Notes: generated by a model not told the origin, from the letters alone. DNA of 13,542 nt from Alphaproteobacteria bacterium (GCA_029861675.1 JAOTYV010000109.1:1-13542), one strand, 5' to 3'. Counted from the stretch's first letter, positions 1 to 7,626 are shown. Numbers and translations: made by a program.

Positions 1-612
1 ATATCGTCCGTCGCGAAGCCGGAAACAGCTATCCAGTGGTATTGCCGCCCCGTCATCGGCAACCTCTTCCTTCGGCGCGCGATAGAGTCGTTTGGGTTCG
101 AGAAAAATCACCGGATCGGGGTCGCGTATCGCGGCCAGCAGCAGTCCATAGGCGCGTGCCGACGAGGACGGGATGACGACCCGGATGCCGGGAATGTGAG
201 CGAACATCGCCTCCGTGCTCTCCGAATGGTGCTCCGGCGCATGGATGCCGCCGCCGAAAGGCGCGCGCAGCACAATCGGACAGGTCAGCCGTCCCCTGGT
301 GCGGTTGCGCAACCGCCCCGCGTGGCTGACCACCTGGTCGATCGCGGGATAGATAAATCCCATAAACTGGAACTCGACCACCGGGCGGAAACCTTGCGCC
401 CCAAGCCCAACGGCGAGACCGCCGAGCAGCGCCTCCGACAGCGGCGTATCGACGACGCGCGCCTCGCCGAACCGCTGCAACAGGCCATCCGTGGCGCGAA
501 ACACGCCGCCGTTCACGCCGACATCCTCGCCCAGGACCAGGACCGTCTCGTCTTCCGCCATCGCCCGCGCAAGCGCCATCTGGACGGCTTCGACCATCGA
601 CAGCTCAGCCAT
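1..612 (-). CDS. pdhB: 2-oxoacid (probably pyruvate) dehydrogenase E1 component, beta subunit; 3' part outside the window
   Basis: This is the beta subunit of a heterotetrameric thiamine-diphosphate E1 enzyme, which decarboxylates a 2-oxoacid and passes the acyl group to the lipoyl E2. The reading frame is open for 204 codons from ATG at 612 to the window edge, about 60 percent of the usual 325-340 aa. It starts MAELSMVEAVQMALARAMAE. GEDVG (about residues 28-32) carries the glutamate that activates the cofactor. A GGGIHAPEHHSES stretch (about 122-134) and a VVIPSSS stretch follow, both typical of E1 beta. There is no N-terminal lipoyl domain, unlike the usual alphaproteobacterial PDH beta subunit. 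The start overlaps the last 8 bases of the alpha subunit gene, so the two are probably translationally coupled; E2 would be expected further left. Pyruvate is preferred, but branched-chain 2-oxoacid or acetoin substrates cannot be excluded. Confidence 0.93.
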   Translation of the reverse strand, partial: MAELSMVEAVQMALARAMAEDETVLVLGEDVGVNGGVFRATDGLLQRFGEARVVDTPLSEALLGGLAVGLGAQGFRPVVEFQFMGFIYPAIDQVVSHAGRLRNRTRGRLTCPIVLRAPFGGGIHAPEHHSESTEAMFAHIPGIRVVIPSSSARAYGLLLAAIRDPDPVIFLEPKRLYRAPKEEVADDGAAIPLDSCFRLRDGRY

Positions 613-1702
613 CGCCCGGCTCCCGATCCCGTGCCGCCGCCAGCATGGCGTCGCGCTGCTCGATCAGGGACGGCGGCAACACAGCATAGAGATGGTCGAA
701 CATCGCCTCCGGCGGCTGCGGCTGCATGCCTAGATATTGGTCCGCCGCCTGTTCAACCTGGCGGTTGCACTCGGCGATAAGGGTATCCTCCCGGGCCTTG
801 TCCCAGTGACCGGCGTCGACGAGATAGGTTCGCAGCCGAACGACCGGTTCGTCCTTCCAATGCGCGCTAACCTCGGCGTCGTCGCGATAACGGCTCGCAT
901 CGTCGACCGTGGTATGATCGCTGAGCCGATAGGTCAGCGCCTCGATCAAGGTCGGCTCACCTTGCGTCCGCGCCCGTTCCAGGCCTTGTTCCACGGCATA
1001 CCGCACCGCGATCACGTCGTTGCCGTCCACTTGCTCGCCGGGGAAACCGGCGGCGACTGCTTTCTGCGCCAGTGTCTTCGCGGCGGTTTGGCGGTTGCGC
1101 GGCACCGAAATCGCCCATTGATTGTTGTTGACGACGAACACGACCGGAAGCCGCCACACGCCGGCAAGGTTCATCGCTTCATAGACATCGCCCTTGGAGG
1201 TGGCGCCGTCTCCCATCACGCAGACCGCGGCCCGGTCCTCGCCGCGCAATTTCATCGCCAGCGCCACTCCCGCCGCATGTGGCGCGTGAGTGCCGACCGG
1301 AACGCAGATCGGAAAGTCCTCGCGCGGGCCGGCGAAATCGCTGCCCCGCTCATCGCCGCCCCAGTACTGCAGAATTTCAACCATGCCGACGCCCCGAATG
1401 AACTGCGCACCCTGTTCCCGGAATGACGGCAAAAGAACATCCTCCGGCCGCATCGCCGCGCCGACGCCAACGGCCACCGCTTCCTGGCCGAGCGACGAGG
1501 CGAAAGTCCCCAGCCGGCCCGTGCGTTGCAGCGCGACGGCCTTGGCGTCAAAGGTCCGGGTCAACACCATGGCGCGATAGAGCTCAATTAACGCCTCGGG
1601 ACGCTCCGCGAAATCCGGCCAGGAATGGCATGGCTGACCATCAGGGCCGAGACACCGGTGGCAGACGATATGAGGTTGGACGCCTTGCGTATTTTCGGCC
1701 AT
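605..1702 (-). CDS. pdhA: 2-oxoacid (probably pyruvate) dehydrogenase E1 component, alpha subunit
   Basis: This is the alpha subunit (365 aa) of the same E1 enzyme; it binds the thiamine diphosphate pyrophosphate and Mg. The cofactor motif runs from GDGATSKGDVYEAMN (from residue 164) to VVNNN (190-194). The loop SDHTTVDDASRYR (261-273) matches the conserved phosphorylation-loop region, with His263 as the conserved active-site histidine. FASSLGQEAVAVG (67-79) and LPSFREQG (91-98) are family hallmarks. The sequence resembles the Gram-positive/Thermus-style E1 alpha more than the housekeeping alphaproteobacterial PdhA, so this may be a second, specialised complex. The N-terminus has an unusual Cys/His cluster (C14, C17, C25, H15, H26). 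ATG at 1702 is preceded only by a weak purine-rich GGACGAG. An FNR-like site lies about 100 bp upstream. Substrate specificity (pyruvate or branched-chain) is inferred. Confidence 0.93.
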   Translation of the reverse strand: MAENTQGVQPHIVCHRCLGPDGQPCHSWPDFAERPEALIELYRAMVLTRTFDAKAVALQRTGRLGTFASSLGQEAVAVGVGAAMRPEDVLLPSFREQGAQFIRGVGMVEILQYWGGDERGSDFAGPREDFPICVPVGTHAPHAAGVALAMKLRGEDRAAVCVMGDGATSKGDVYEAMNLAGVWRLPVVFVVNNNQWAISVPRNRQTAAKTLAQKAVAAGFPGEQVDGNDVIAVRYAVEQGLERARTQGEPTLIEALTYRLSDHTTVDDASRYRDDAEVSAHWKDEPVVRLRTYLVDAGHWDKAREDTLIAECNRQVEQAADQYLGMQPQPPEAMFDHLYAVLPPSLIEQRDAMLAAARDREPGDG

Positions 1703-1998
1703 TGCTCGTCCGAGACCGGTTTCCCAATTGTTTGCCCGGCACCCGCCGGGCTACTCCACGAATCAACGCAGAATCGCCGTAATACTCCGAACCGGCCTTG
1801 ATCTGCGTCATGAATATCTCGATCGGTGGTTGTCCGGTGTCGCGGCGATAATGCATGCCCGCTATCAGGACCGGACACCGGATGATCCAAATCAAGGTGC
1901 TTCATTGCGCCAACCGGTTTAGATCGAGTTGGCGTGTGGACTTCGCGGGGCGGGAGAATTGTTTACGTCGCGCCCGCAGGACCGGAGCAGCAAATTTG
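1703..1998. other. Divergent intergenic region between pdhA and the DUF2238 gene
   Basis: About 296 bp separates the two divergent starts, so both promoters should lie here. It contains one near-consensus FNR-type dyad (1798-1811, listed separately) and a local pair of inverted GC-rich elements, TGTCCGGTGT at 1831-1840 and ACCGGACACCGGA at 1870-1882. No convincing protein is encoded: the open frames over it on both strands are arginine-rich and resemble no family I know. The rightmost part would become coding if the upstream in-frame start of the next gene (1855) were used. Confidence 0.5.
1798..1811. promoter_or_regulatory. FNR/FixK-type site, 9 of 10 conserved positions
   Basis: TTGAT-CTGC-GTCAT matches the TTGA(T/C)-N4-(G/A)TCAA anaerobox except for the last base. 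For transcription toward pdhA a class II geometry (site centred at -41.5) puts the start near 1763 and a weak -10 (GATTCT on the minus strand) at 1770-1775, leaving about 60 nt before the pdhA ATG. No comparable -10 is visible in the other direction. This is a prediction from pattern only. Confidence 0.4.
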
Positions 1999-2628
1999 GT
2001 GCAATCCATCGGAAACGAGGCTCTGTCGGCACGATTGCTGCGCGTCCTGGTCGCGGGATATCTCGTGTTTTGGGCTTTGTTGGCGATTGCGCCAAAACAT
2101 CGCGCCGATTGGTTCGTGGAGAACCTGCTGGTTTTCGCGCTCGGTGCTTTCCTGTTATGGAGCCGGCGAAGGCTGCACTTCTCGACGCTGTCTTACACCT
2201 TGATCGTCGCGTTTATGGTGCTCCATACGATCGGCGCACACTATACCTACTCGGAAACACCCGCCGGCGACTGGCTGCGCGATCTTCTTTCGTTGCAACG
2301 CAACCATTACGACCGTTTCGTTCACTTCTGTTACGGCCTTTTGATGTTCCAGCCGATCTGGGAAATCATTAGAAAGGCCGCGCATGTCGGCCGGGCTTGG
2401 AGTTCGGCGTTCGCCGTCGTCTCGATCGTGTTCTTCAGTTCGTTTTACGAAATCCTCGAATGGGGCGCCGCGCAGATCCTGAGTCCGGACACGGCGATGG
2501 CCTATCTGGGCACCCAGGGGGATGTCTTCGACGCTCAAAAGGACATGATCCTTGCCTTGGCGGGCGCCGTTCTCGCGCTTCTCGTGCAGCGTCTTGCAAA
2601 TCGGTGGCGCCCGAACGCTTCGCGTTAG
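1999..2628 (+). CDS. DUF2238 / YjdF-family inner-membrane protein
   Basis: This is a polytopic inner-membrane protein of unknown biochemical role. It shows five or more hydrophobic segments, including LLRVLVAGYLVFWALLAIA, LVFALGAFLLW, LIVAFMVLHTIG and a C-terminal ILALAGAVLALLV. The family signatures are present in order: HTIGAHYTYSE, RNHYDRFVHFCYG, FYEILEWG and YLGTQGDVFDAQKDM. These conserved His, Asp and Glu residues near the membrane suggest a metal or ligand site, but no activity is established. The frame is open from ATG 1855, but the first 48 codons look non-coding. I prefer GTG 1999 (209 aa, the length of E. coli YjdF) or the adjacent TTG 1996, both downstream of GGAG at 1984-1987. 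It lies divergent from pdhA and upstream of the aminotransferase with a 145-bp gap, so an operon is possible but not shown. Confidence 0.85.
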   Translation: MQSIGNEALSARLLRVLVAGYLVFWALLAIAPKHRADWFVENLLVFALGAFLLWSRRRLHFSTLSYTLIVAFMVLHTIGAHYTYSETPAGDWLRDLLSLQRNHYDRFVHFCYGLLMFQPIWEIIRKAAHVGRAWSSAFAVVSIVFFSSFYEILEWGAAQILSPDTAMAYLGTQGDVFDAQKDMILALAGAVLALLVQRLANRWRPNASR

Positions 2629-2654
2629 CGACGCCGTGCCGGTTCCCACACCGC

Positions 2655-2668
2655 CTGATCTTCGTCAA
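2655..2668. promoter_or_regulatory. Weak FNR/FixK-type site upstream of the aminotransferase
   Basis: CTGAT-CTTC-GTCAA matches the TTGA(T/C)-N4-(G/A)TCAA consensus at nine of ten positions, in the gap between the DUF2238 gene and the aminotransferase. No good -10 element lies at the class II distance, so this may be chance. It is noted because similar sites occur in other promoters of the window. Confidence 0.22.
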
Positions 2669-2773
2669 TGCGAGACCGCGTCAAAGAATGGCCTGATGCG
2701 GTACGGTTCCGTCGAATCGGGCGGCCACACTACCGCAATGCCGCAGCAAACATTGCAGAACGATGGAGACGGC

Positions 2774-3955
2774 ATGGGGAAAAACAAAATGCAAATTTCT
2801 CGGTGCGTGTCGAACATCGCGATTTCCGCGATCAAGGAGATGGCGATACGAAGCGCCAAGATTGAAGGAGCGGCTTCGTTGACATGGGGCCTGCCCTCCT
2901 TCCGAACGCCCGAACATATCCGCCGTGCGGTAGCGACGGAGCTCGAAGCCGACCCGGAAATCGGCAAATATGCCCTGCCGGACGGGCTGCCGGCGCTCCG
3001 AGAGGCCGTCGCGACCGATCATCGCGCATGCACGGGCATCGCTGTCGATCCCGACAAAAACGTGATGATCACTGCAGGCAACATGCAGGGGTTGAACGCG
3101 CTTTTTCATGTGATCCTAGATCCCGGTGACGAGATCATCGTGACCGATCCCGGCTTCGCGTCGCACTTTCAGCAGATTCGGCTCTGCGGTGGCGCGCCCG
3201 TTTATTGGCGACTGGATGAGTCCCAAGGTTGGCGTCTCGATGTCGACGCCTTGCCGGGGCTCATTACCGACAGAACCAAGGCGATCGTCCTCGTGTCGCC
3301 TTCCAACCCGACAGGCACGATCTTTACCGAGGAGGAACTCCGGCGCGTTGGAGAGATCGCGGAGGCCAGCGATCTCCTCATCTTGCTCGATGATCCATAC
3401 AGTCATTTTACCTACGAAAACCGGGACAGATATTTCAACTTGGCCTCGATTCCCAGCCTGTCCGACCGCCTTGCCTACCTCTTCACCTTCTCCAAATCCT
3501 ACGCCATGAGCGGATGGCGGCTCGGTTACATGATCGTGCCGGAGCAGCTCAAACGGCAGGTGATGAAGGTGCACGATGCAACGATCATATGTACGCCCCG
3601 GATATCTCAAGTGGCGGGGTTGGCGGGGCTGACCCAGGAGCCGGTTCATCTGCGCGAGTTTGAGGAAATTCTGTCTCGCCGGCGTTCCCTGATTTGTGAA
3701 CGTCTCGACGCTATTCCGCATGCCTTCCAATACGTCAAACCCGAAGGCGCCTATTATGTGTTTCCCAGGATCGTCGCCGATCACCAAGATTCCTTTGAGT
3801 TCTCCATTAAGCTCTTAGAGGAAGCGAAGGTCACGGTCACGCCCGGGAGCGCCTTCGGACCGACCGGCGAGAACCACGTCCGCATGGCATATTGCGTGGA
3901 AGACGATATCATCGAGAAGGCTTTTGATCGGCTGGAATATTATTTCGGCCGCTAA
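2774..3955 (+). CDS. Pyridoxal-phosphate aminotransferase, class I/II (fold type I)
   Basis: A 393-aa PLP-dependent aminotransferase of the aspartate aminotransferase superfamily; amino donor and acceptor cannot be told from sequence. Visible motifs are GLPSFRTPEHI (39-49), the GKYALPDGLPALREAVA segment (64-80) that forms part of the active-site entrance, AGNMQGLN (101-108), SPSNPTGT (175-182) with Asn178 contacting PLP, DDPYSHFTYE (206-215) with Asp206 and Tyr209, FSKSYAMSGWRLGY (239-252) with Lys241 as the Schiff-base lysine, and HVRMAYC (368-374) with Arg370 as the carboxylate-binding arginine. All catalytic residues are intact. The frame extends upstream to 2552, but ATG 2774 has GGAG at 2765-2768 and gives the normal family length. 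The upstream part overlaps the previous gene in another frame and is not conserved-looking. It ends at a bidirectional terminator shared with the convergent phosphoesterase. Confidence 0.93.
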   Translation: MGKNKMQISRCVSNIAISAIKEMAIRSAKIEGAASLTWGLPSFRTPEHIRRAVATELEADPEIGKYALPDGLPALREAVATDHRACTGIAVDPDKNVMITAGNMQGLNALFHVILDPGDEIIVTDPGFASHFQQIRLCGGAPVYWRLDESQGWRLDVDALPGLITDRTKAIVLVSPSNPTGTIFTEEELRRVGEIAEASDLLILLDDPYSHFTYENRDRYFNLASIPSLSDRLAYLFTFSKSYAMSGWRLGYMIVPEQLKRQVMKVHDATIICTPRISQVAGLAGLTQEPVHLREFEEILSRRRSLICERLDAIPHAFQYVKPEGAYYVFPRIVADHQDSFEFSIKLLEEAKVTVTPGSAFGPTGENHVRMAYCVEDDIIEKAFDRLEYYFGR

Positions 3956-4018
3956 AATTCGGGAGCGCGGCGCTCCCGGCACCGAACACGCCCGATGCCG
4001 GGCTGTATACGAATTTTA
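3953..4018. terminator. Bidirectional terminator with nested inverted repeats
   Basis: TAAAATTCG (3953-3961) and CGAATTTTA (4010-4018) form a perfect 9-bp outer stem that starts at the aminotransferase stop codon. Inside are two mutually exclusive hairpins: GGGAGCGC/GCGCTCCC (3961-3968, 3970-3977) and CCCGGCA/TGCCGGG (3975-3981, 3996-4002). The TTTT on the exit side is present in both directions because the outer arms are A/T tracts. It sits between two convergent genes (3955 and 4027), which fits termination from both sides. Confidence 0.7.
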
Positions 4019-4026
4019 GTCTTGCA

Positions 4027-5022
4027 CTACGGCGTAACGGTGACGGCGTCCCAAAGATCGGCCGCCTGGCCGTTTACGGCCACATGCTCCGGGCCGCATC
4101 GGAGCGTCACGCGCACCACTTCTCCCGGGCAAAAGCTGCGAAAGGGAAGGACGCATGTCCCGATGCCGCGGCTCGTGTAGCCCACCATATCGCCGTGCCG
4201 CCAGGCGCCTCGGGCCAAATCCCGATGGCGTTTGAGGCCGGCGGCAAACGGCCGGCCGCCCGGAAGGCAGATTTGCCCGCCATGGGTATGCCCGGTCAGG
4301 TAAAGACGATGCCGCGCCGCCGCTCGGTCGGCCACTTCTGGCGAATGAACCAGCGCGATGCAAAAACCGTCCGGTGCGTCCTCGAGCGCCGCATGGGCGT
4401 CATCGGTGTGGAACCGGTGCACGTCGTCCAGCCCGGTAAGGTGCAAATGCTCCGCGCCGCGCGCCACGGTGACCGTCTCGTTCAACAAGACACGAATGCC
4501 GAGGCCTTCCATCGGCGATACCATGGTCGCGCTGTCGTGATTGCCGAGAACGCTGAGCACCCCATCCGGCGCGCGAACGTCGGACACGACATGCCCGAGA
4601 CGATCGATCAGCGGCGCTATCGGCGCATGAATGTTGTCGCGGATATCGCCGGTGATGATGCAGAGGTCGCTGTCGAGTTCGGCAATGTGCCGCGCCGTGG
4701 AGATGGCGGTATCTTCGATATTGTCGAGGTGTAGATCCGTCAGATGAAGAAGCCGATACCCTTCGAAATTGCGCGGCAAGTCGGGAAGGAACACCGTCAG
4801 TTCGGTCACATCCAATCTGAGGGCGCGCTCCGCCGCCCATCGAAGAGGCCGGGTCGGCCGCAGGATGTCGTGCATGCGCTGCGCCGAGCCATAAAGGCGG
4901 CTTCGAACCTGCCCGCGCCAGCGCTTGCCGGAGGGTTTTGCCTCCATGGCTTCACGGCGCTCTCGCCAGGCGCGGCGCCGGATCATTTGGGCGTGGATTT
5001 CGTCGGAAGGTCCGTCGTGCAT
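4027..5022 (-). CDS. Calcineurin-like metallophosphoesterase (YaeI-like)
   Basis: A 331-aa protein with the full metallophosphoesterase motif set for a dinuclear metal centre: TDLHLD (95-100, Asp96 and His98), GDIRDN (125-130), GNHD (160-163), VHSP (225-228) and GHTHGGQ (244-250). The final motif and the spacing resemble YaeI-type phosphodiesterases, which act on phosphodiester bonds in nucleotides, lipids or related compounds; the natural substrate is unknown. The first 80 residues are strongly basic, without a clear signal peptide, Tat motif or membrane segment, unlike membrane-anchored relatives, so a cytoplasmic or peripheral location is likely. ATG 5022 has GAGG four bases upstream; internal ATGs at residues 13 and 26 are alternatives. 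It is transcribed alone, convergent with the aminotransferase and divergent from nfeD. Confidence 0.92.
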   Translation of the reverse strand: MHDGPSDEIHAQMIRRRAWRERREAMEAKPSGKRWRGQVRSRLYGSAQRMHDILRPTRPLRWAAERALRLDVTELTVFLPDLPRNFEGYRLLHLTDLHLDNIEDTAISTARHIAELDSDLCIITGDIRDNIHAPIAPLIDRLGHVVSDVRAPDGVLSVLGNHDSATMVSPMEGLGIRVLLNETVTVARGAEHLHLTGLDDVHRFHTDDAHAALEDAPDGFCIALVHSPEVADRAAARHRLYLTGHTHGGQICLPGGRPFAAGLKRHRDLARGAWRHGDMVGYTSRGIGTCVLPFRSFCPGEVVRVTLRCGPEHVAVNGQAADLWDAVTVTP

Positions 5023-5428
5023 TCGGCCTCGGATTGATAATGCCCTTCGGGGCGGGAATTCCTATAGCGAGCCCACGGCATGAATACCAGAAGCAATTGC
5101 TCCGGCGCCAGGGCGTCCTGCGGCGCGTATCAGAGATAGTGTGGGTTCTTCGTTGCCGCAAGGCGCACGATGGAATTGGCGCCACCGCCATGGCCCGCCG
5201 ATGTTTGACTTGCGTCAATGCCGCGCCCCTTAACGGCCGATAGCGTTGTTTTCATCCCGGTTTATGCGCCGCCGCGACAGATGTAGGCCCTTGGGCGTCG
5301 CGCATCCTAAAGGTTTCGACGGTTTTCCGGAGCATGTATCGCAATTCCGGCCATTCGCCACAAAGGACACGGTCGATGAAGGCCCCACCGGCACCATTCG
5401 TTTTATTCCTGCAGCGGCGGCACTGCTG
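5023..5428. other. Divergent intergenic region between the phosphoesterase and nfeD
   Basis: About 406 bp with no confident protein. It holds a perfect FNR/FixK-type dyad (5205-5218) and a possible 17-codon leader ORF (5376-5429), both listed separately. The nfeD frame is open back to TTG 5246 (or ATG 5264), but that extension lacks a ribosome site and a family match. Promoters for both flanking genes should lie here. Confidence 0.5.
5205..5218. promoter_or_regulatory. FNR/FixK-type operator, perfect dyad
   Basis: TTGAC-TTGC-GTCAA is an exact match to the TTGA(T/C)-N4-(G/A)TCAA anaerobox and a perfect inverted repeat in its half-sites. In class II geometry toward nfeD, transcription would start near 5253 with a weak -10 TAGCGT at 5241-5246, giving a leader of about 175 nt before the preferred nfeD ATG. 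It could instead act on the divergent phosphoesterase, whose start is 183 bp away. Confidence 0.6.
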
Positions 5429-5429
5429 A
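5376..5429 (+). CDS. Possible 17-aa leader ORF overlapping the nfeD start
   Basis: ATG 5376 opens a 17-codon frame (MKAPPAPFVLFLQRRHC) whose stop TGA (5427-5429) overlaps the preferred nfeD ATG (5429) as TGATG. It has a good ribosome site, AAAGGA at 5362-5367, eight bases before the ATG, whereas the nfeD ATG has none of its own. This is the arrangement expected for translational coupling. No homologue is known to me. An alternative is that this ATG is the true start of nfeD and a frameshift or sequencing error separates them. Confidence 0.35.
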   Translation: MKAPPAPFVLFLQRRHC

Positions 5430-6832
5430 TGCCGTTCCGACCTCGCGCGCGTCCCTTGGCCGTTGCCCGAAAGCACAATCGACTCATATGTGCCCTTGCT
5501 CTGCTCGGGCTCCTGGCTGTCGCCGCCGTCGGCCAGGGCAAGCCATCCAGCCAAGTGGTGCTGCTAGACATCAAGGGCGCGATCGGCCCGGCGGTCAGCG
5601 ATTATGTCACCCGCGGGCTCGATCAGGCGGCACAGCGCGGCGCCCCGGCGGTCGTCCTGCGAATCGACACGCCGGGCGGCCTCGACTCGTCGATGCGCGA
5701 CATCATCAAGGCGATCCTAGCCGCCCCAATGCCGGTTATCGGATATGTCGCGCCGAGCGGCGCCCGCGCCGCCAGCGCCGGCACCTATATTTTGTACGCC
5801 ACCCATATCGCGGCGATGGCGCCCGGCACCGATCTCGGCGCGGCGACGCCGGTGCAAATCACCGCGCCTGGAATGCCGACGCCGGGGAAACCGAAAGAAA
5901 AGGAAGGCGGCAAAGACGCAAAGGAACCCCGGCCATCCACCGGCGCTATTCCGACTATGCAGAATAAGGCAGTCAACGAAGCGGCTGCTTATATCCGCAG
6001 CCTTGCCGAGATGCGCGGGCGCAACGCGGATTGGGCGGAAAAGGCGGTGCGCGAAGCGGCTTCATTGTCGGTCGGTGAGGCGTTGAAGAAGAATGTCATC
6101 GATTTTGTCGCCGCTGACACCGATGCGCTCCTAAGAGCCGCGGACGGCCGGACGGTGACGGTCGCCGGCAAACCCCACAAGCTCGCGACCGCCGGGCTCG
6201 ACGTCGTGGCGATCGCGCCGGATTGGCGCAGCGAACTGCTCGCCATAATTACCAACCCGAACATCGCCTATATTTTATTTCTGGCCGGTGTCTACGGCAT
6301 CGTGCTTGAATTCTACAATCCCGGCGTCTTGATCCCCGGCATTACCGGCGTGATCTGCCTGCTGCTGGCGCTCTATGCCTTCCAGGTGTTGCCGGTCAAT
6401 TACGCAGGGCTCGCCTTGCTGCTGGTCGGCCTCGGTCTGATGGTCGCCGAGGCCGCCGCACCCAGCTTCGGCGTCCTCGGTATCGGCGGCGTCGTTGCCT
6501 TCGTCATCGGATCGATCCTACTGCTCGAAACCGACGTTCCGGGTTTTGGCATTTCATGGTTGTTGATCGGATCGATCGCCGCGGTGAGCGCCGGCGCCTT
6601 TCTTCTCGTGCTGATCATGCTTATGCGTGCACGCCGGCGCGCGGTGGTAGCCGGACCCGAGGAAATGATCGGGGCCAGCGGCGAAGTCATCGAGTGGACC
6701 GATCGCGAAGGACGGATACGCGCCCACGGTGAAATCTGGCAGGCACGATCCGATCGGGCATTGGAGCCCGGACGCACGGTACGCATCGGTGAAATCGACG
6801 GGCTGACTCTTATCGTCGAACCCGAGAAATAA
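5429..6832 (+). CDS. NfeD-family membrane-bound serine protease (long form, ClpP-like domain)
   Basis: A long-form NfeD protein (467 aa from this start). Residues 19-35 form the hydrophobic core of a signal peptide or anchor. Residues 42-235 are a ClpP-like protease domain with IDTPGGL (79-85) and [14 protein letters not shown] (108-121), whose Ser116 is the predicted nucleophile, and Lys180 (in MQNKAVNEA) as the predicted general base of a Ser-Lys dyad. A Pro/Lys/Glu-rich insert (about 145-172) separates them. Several membrane segments follow (about 275-400), then a C-terminal NfeD beta-barrel (about 411-467: [28 protein letters not shown]). Archaeal homologues cleave the C-terminus of the neighbouring stomatin. 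The slipin gene follows 14 bp later, so this is the standard pair. The frame extends to TTG 5246; ATG 5429 gives the normal length and a signal peptide but depends on a weak ribosome site or coupling to a leader ORF. Confidence 0.9.
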   Translation: MPFRPRARPLAVARKHNRLICALALLGLLAVAAVGQGKPSSQVVLLDIKGAIGPAVSDYVTRGLDQAAQRGAPAVVLRIDTPGGLDSSMRDIIKAILAAPMPVIGYVAPSGARAASAGTYILYATHIAAMAPGTDLGAATPVQITAPGMPTPGKPKEKEGGKDAKEPRPSTGAIPTMQNKAVNEAAAYIRSLAEMRGRNADWAEKAVREAASLSVGEALKKNVIDFVAADTDALLRAADGRTVTVAGKPHKLATAGLDVVAIAPDWRSELLAIITNPNIAYILFLAGVYGIVLEFYNPGVLIPGITGVICLLLALYAFQVLPVNYAGLALLLVGLGLMVAEAAAPSFGVLGIGGVVAFVIGSILLLETDVPGFGISWLLIGSIAAVSAGAFLLVLIMLMRARRRAVVAGPEEMIGASGEVIEWTDREGRIRAHGEIWQARSDRALEPGRTVRIGEIDGLTLIVEPEK

Positions 6833-6846
6833 CGAAGGAGAAATTC

Positions 6847-7626
6847 GTGATGAACTGGATCATCGACCAGGCATGGGCCGTCATAATTCTGATTCCCATC
6901 TTCATCGTCTTTTACTCCTTCCGCATCATGCGAGAATACGAACGCGCGGTCGTATTCCTGTTGGGACGTTTTTGGAAGGTCAAGGGTCCTGGACTGATTA
7001 TCGTCCTGCCGGTGATCCAAAGCATGGTCCGAGTAGACCTTCGTACACGGGTCCTGGACGTCCCGGAACAGGATGTAATTTCGCGCGACAATGTCTCGGT
7101 CAAGGTCAACGCCGTTGTCTATTTTCGTGTGCTCGATGCGGAAAAGGCGGTCATTCAGGTGGAGGATTTCCTCGCAGCAACGACCCAACTTGCACAGACT
7201 ACCTTGCGCTCCGTCCTGGGCCAGCACGAGCTGGATGAAATGCTGGCCGAACGCGAACGGCTCAACGCCGATATCCAGAAAATTCTCGACAAGCAAACCG
7301 ACGCCTGGGGCATCAAAGTAACCAATGTGGAACTCAAGCATGTCGACCTAGACGAGAGCATGATCCGCATCATCGCCAAACAGGCCGAGGCGGAGCGGAC
7401 GCGCCGCGCCAAGGTGATCGACTCCGAAGGCGAGCTGCAGGCCTCGCAGAAATTTTTTGAAGCGGCGGAGGTGCTCTCCTCCAACCCGCAGGCGCTGCAG
7501 CTCCGCTACCTGACCACGCTGCAATCGATCGTCGGCGATAAGAGTTCGATCATCGTCTTTCCGCTCCCGATGGATTTGATGCGCGCCTTCGAATCGGCGG
7601 CTAAGGTAGGAACGTCCGGCGATTGA
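6847..7626 (+). CDS. Slipin / stomatin-like SPFH-domain membrane protein
   Basis: A stomatin-family protein (258-259 aa) anchored by one N-terminal membrane segment (about residues 9-25) and forming oligomeric membrane microdomains. The SPFH domain covers about 26-190: [50 protein letters not shown] and [17 protein letters not shown] are all canonical, followed by a helical coiled-coil-like stretch ([20 protein letters not shown], 177-196). The hydrophobic C-terminal segment [13 protein letters not shown] (232-244) matches the region cleaved by the NfeD protease in archaeal homologues. GTG 6847 and ATG 6850 are adjacent; AGGAG at 6836-6840 fits either, and ATG is preferred. It forms a two-gene operon with nfeD and ends facing the convergent 94-aa gene, with no clear terminator in the 44-bp gap. 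Confidence 0.94.
   Translation: MMNWIIDQAWAVIILIPIFIVFYSFRIMREYERAVVFLLGRFWKVKGPGLIIVLPVIQSMVRVDLRTRVLDVPEQDVISRDNVSVKVNAVVYFRVLDAEKAVIQVEDFLAATTQLAQTTLRSVLGQHELDEMLAERERLNADIQKILDKQTDAWGIKVTNVELKHVDLDESMIRIIAKQAEAERTRRAKVIDSEGELQASQKFFEAAEVLSSNPQALQLRYLTTLQSIVGDKSSIIVFPLPMDLMRAFESAAKVGTSGD

Noticed and set aside
196..780. 194-codon plus-strand frame opposite the pdhB gene
   Set aside because: It is antisense to well-conserved E1 sequence, rich in Arg, Pro and Ala, and matches no family.
737..1426. 229-codon plus-strand frame opposite pdhA
   Set aside because: It is antisense to conserved E1 alpha motifs and is explained by the high GC content.
1855..1998. In-frame N-terminal extension of the DUF2238 protein
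   Set aside because: It has no ribosome site at ATG 1855, is Arg/Cys-rich, and is absent from the usual family length (about 209 aa).
2552..2773. N-terminal extension of the aminotransferase frame
   Set aside because: It overlaps the DUF2238 gene in another frame, and ATG 2774 has a GGAG and gives the family length.
5246..5428. N-terminal extension of the nfeD frame from TTG 5246 or ATG 5264
   Set aside because: No ribosome site; it would place a signal peptide at about residue 80, and a TSS near 5253 predicted from the FNR site leaves almost no leader.
6400..7341. 313-codon minus-strand frame opposite nfeD and slipin
   Set aside because: It is a shadow of two intact conserved genes.
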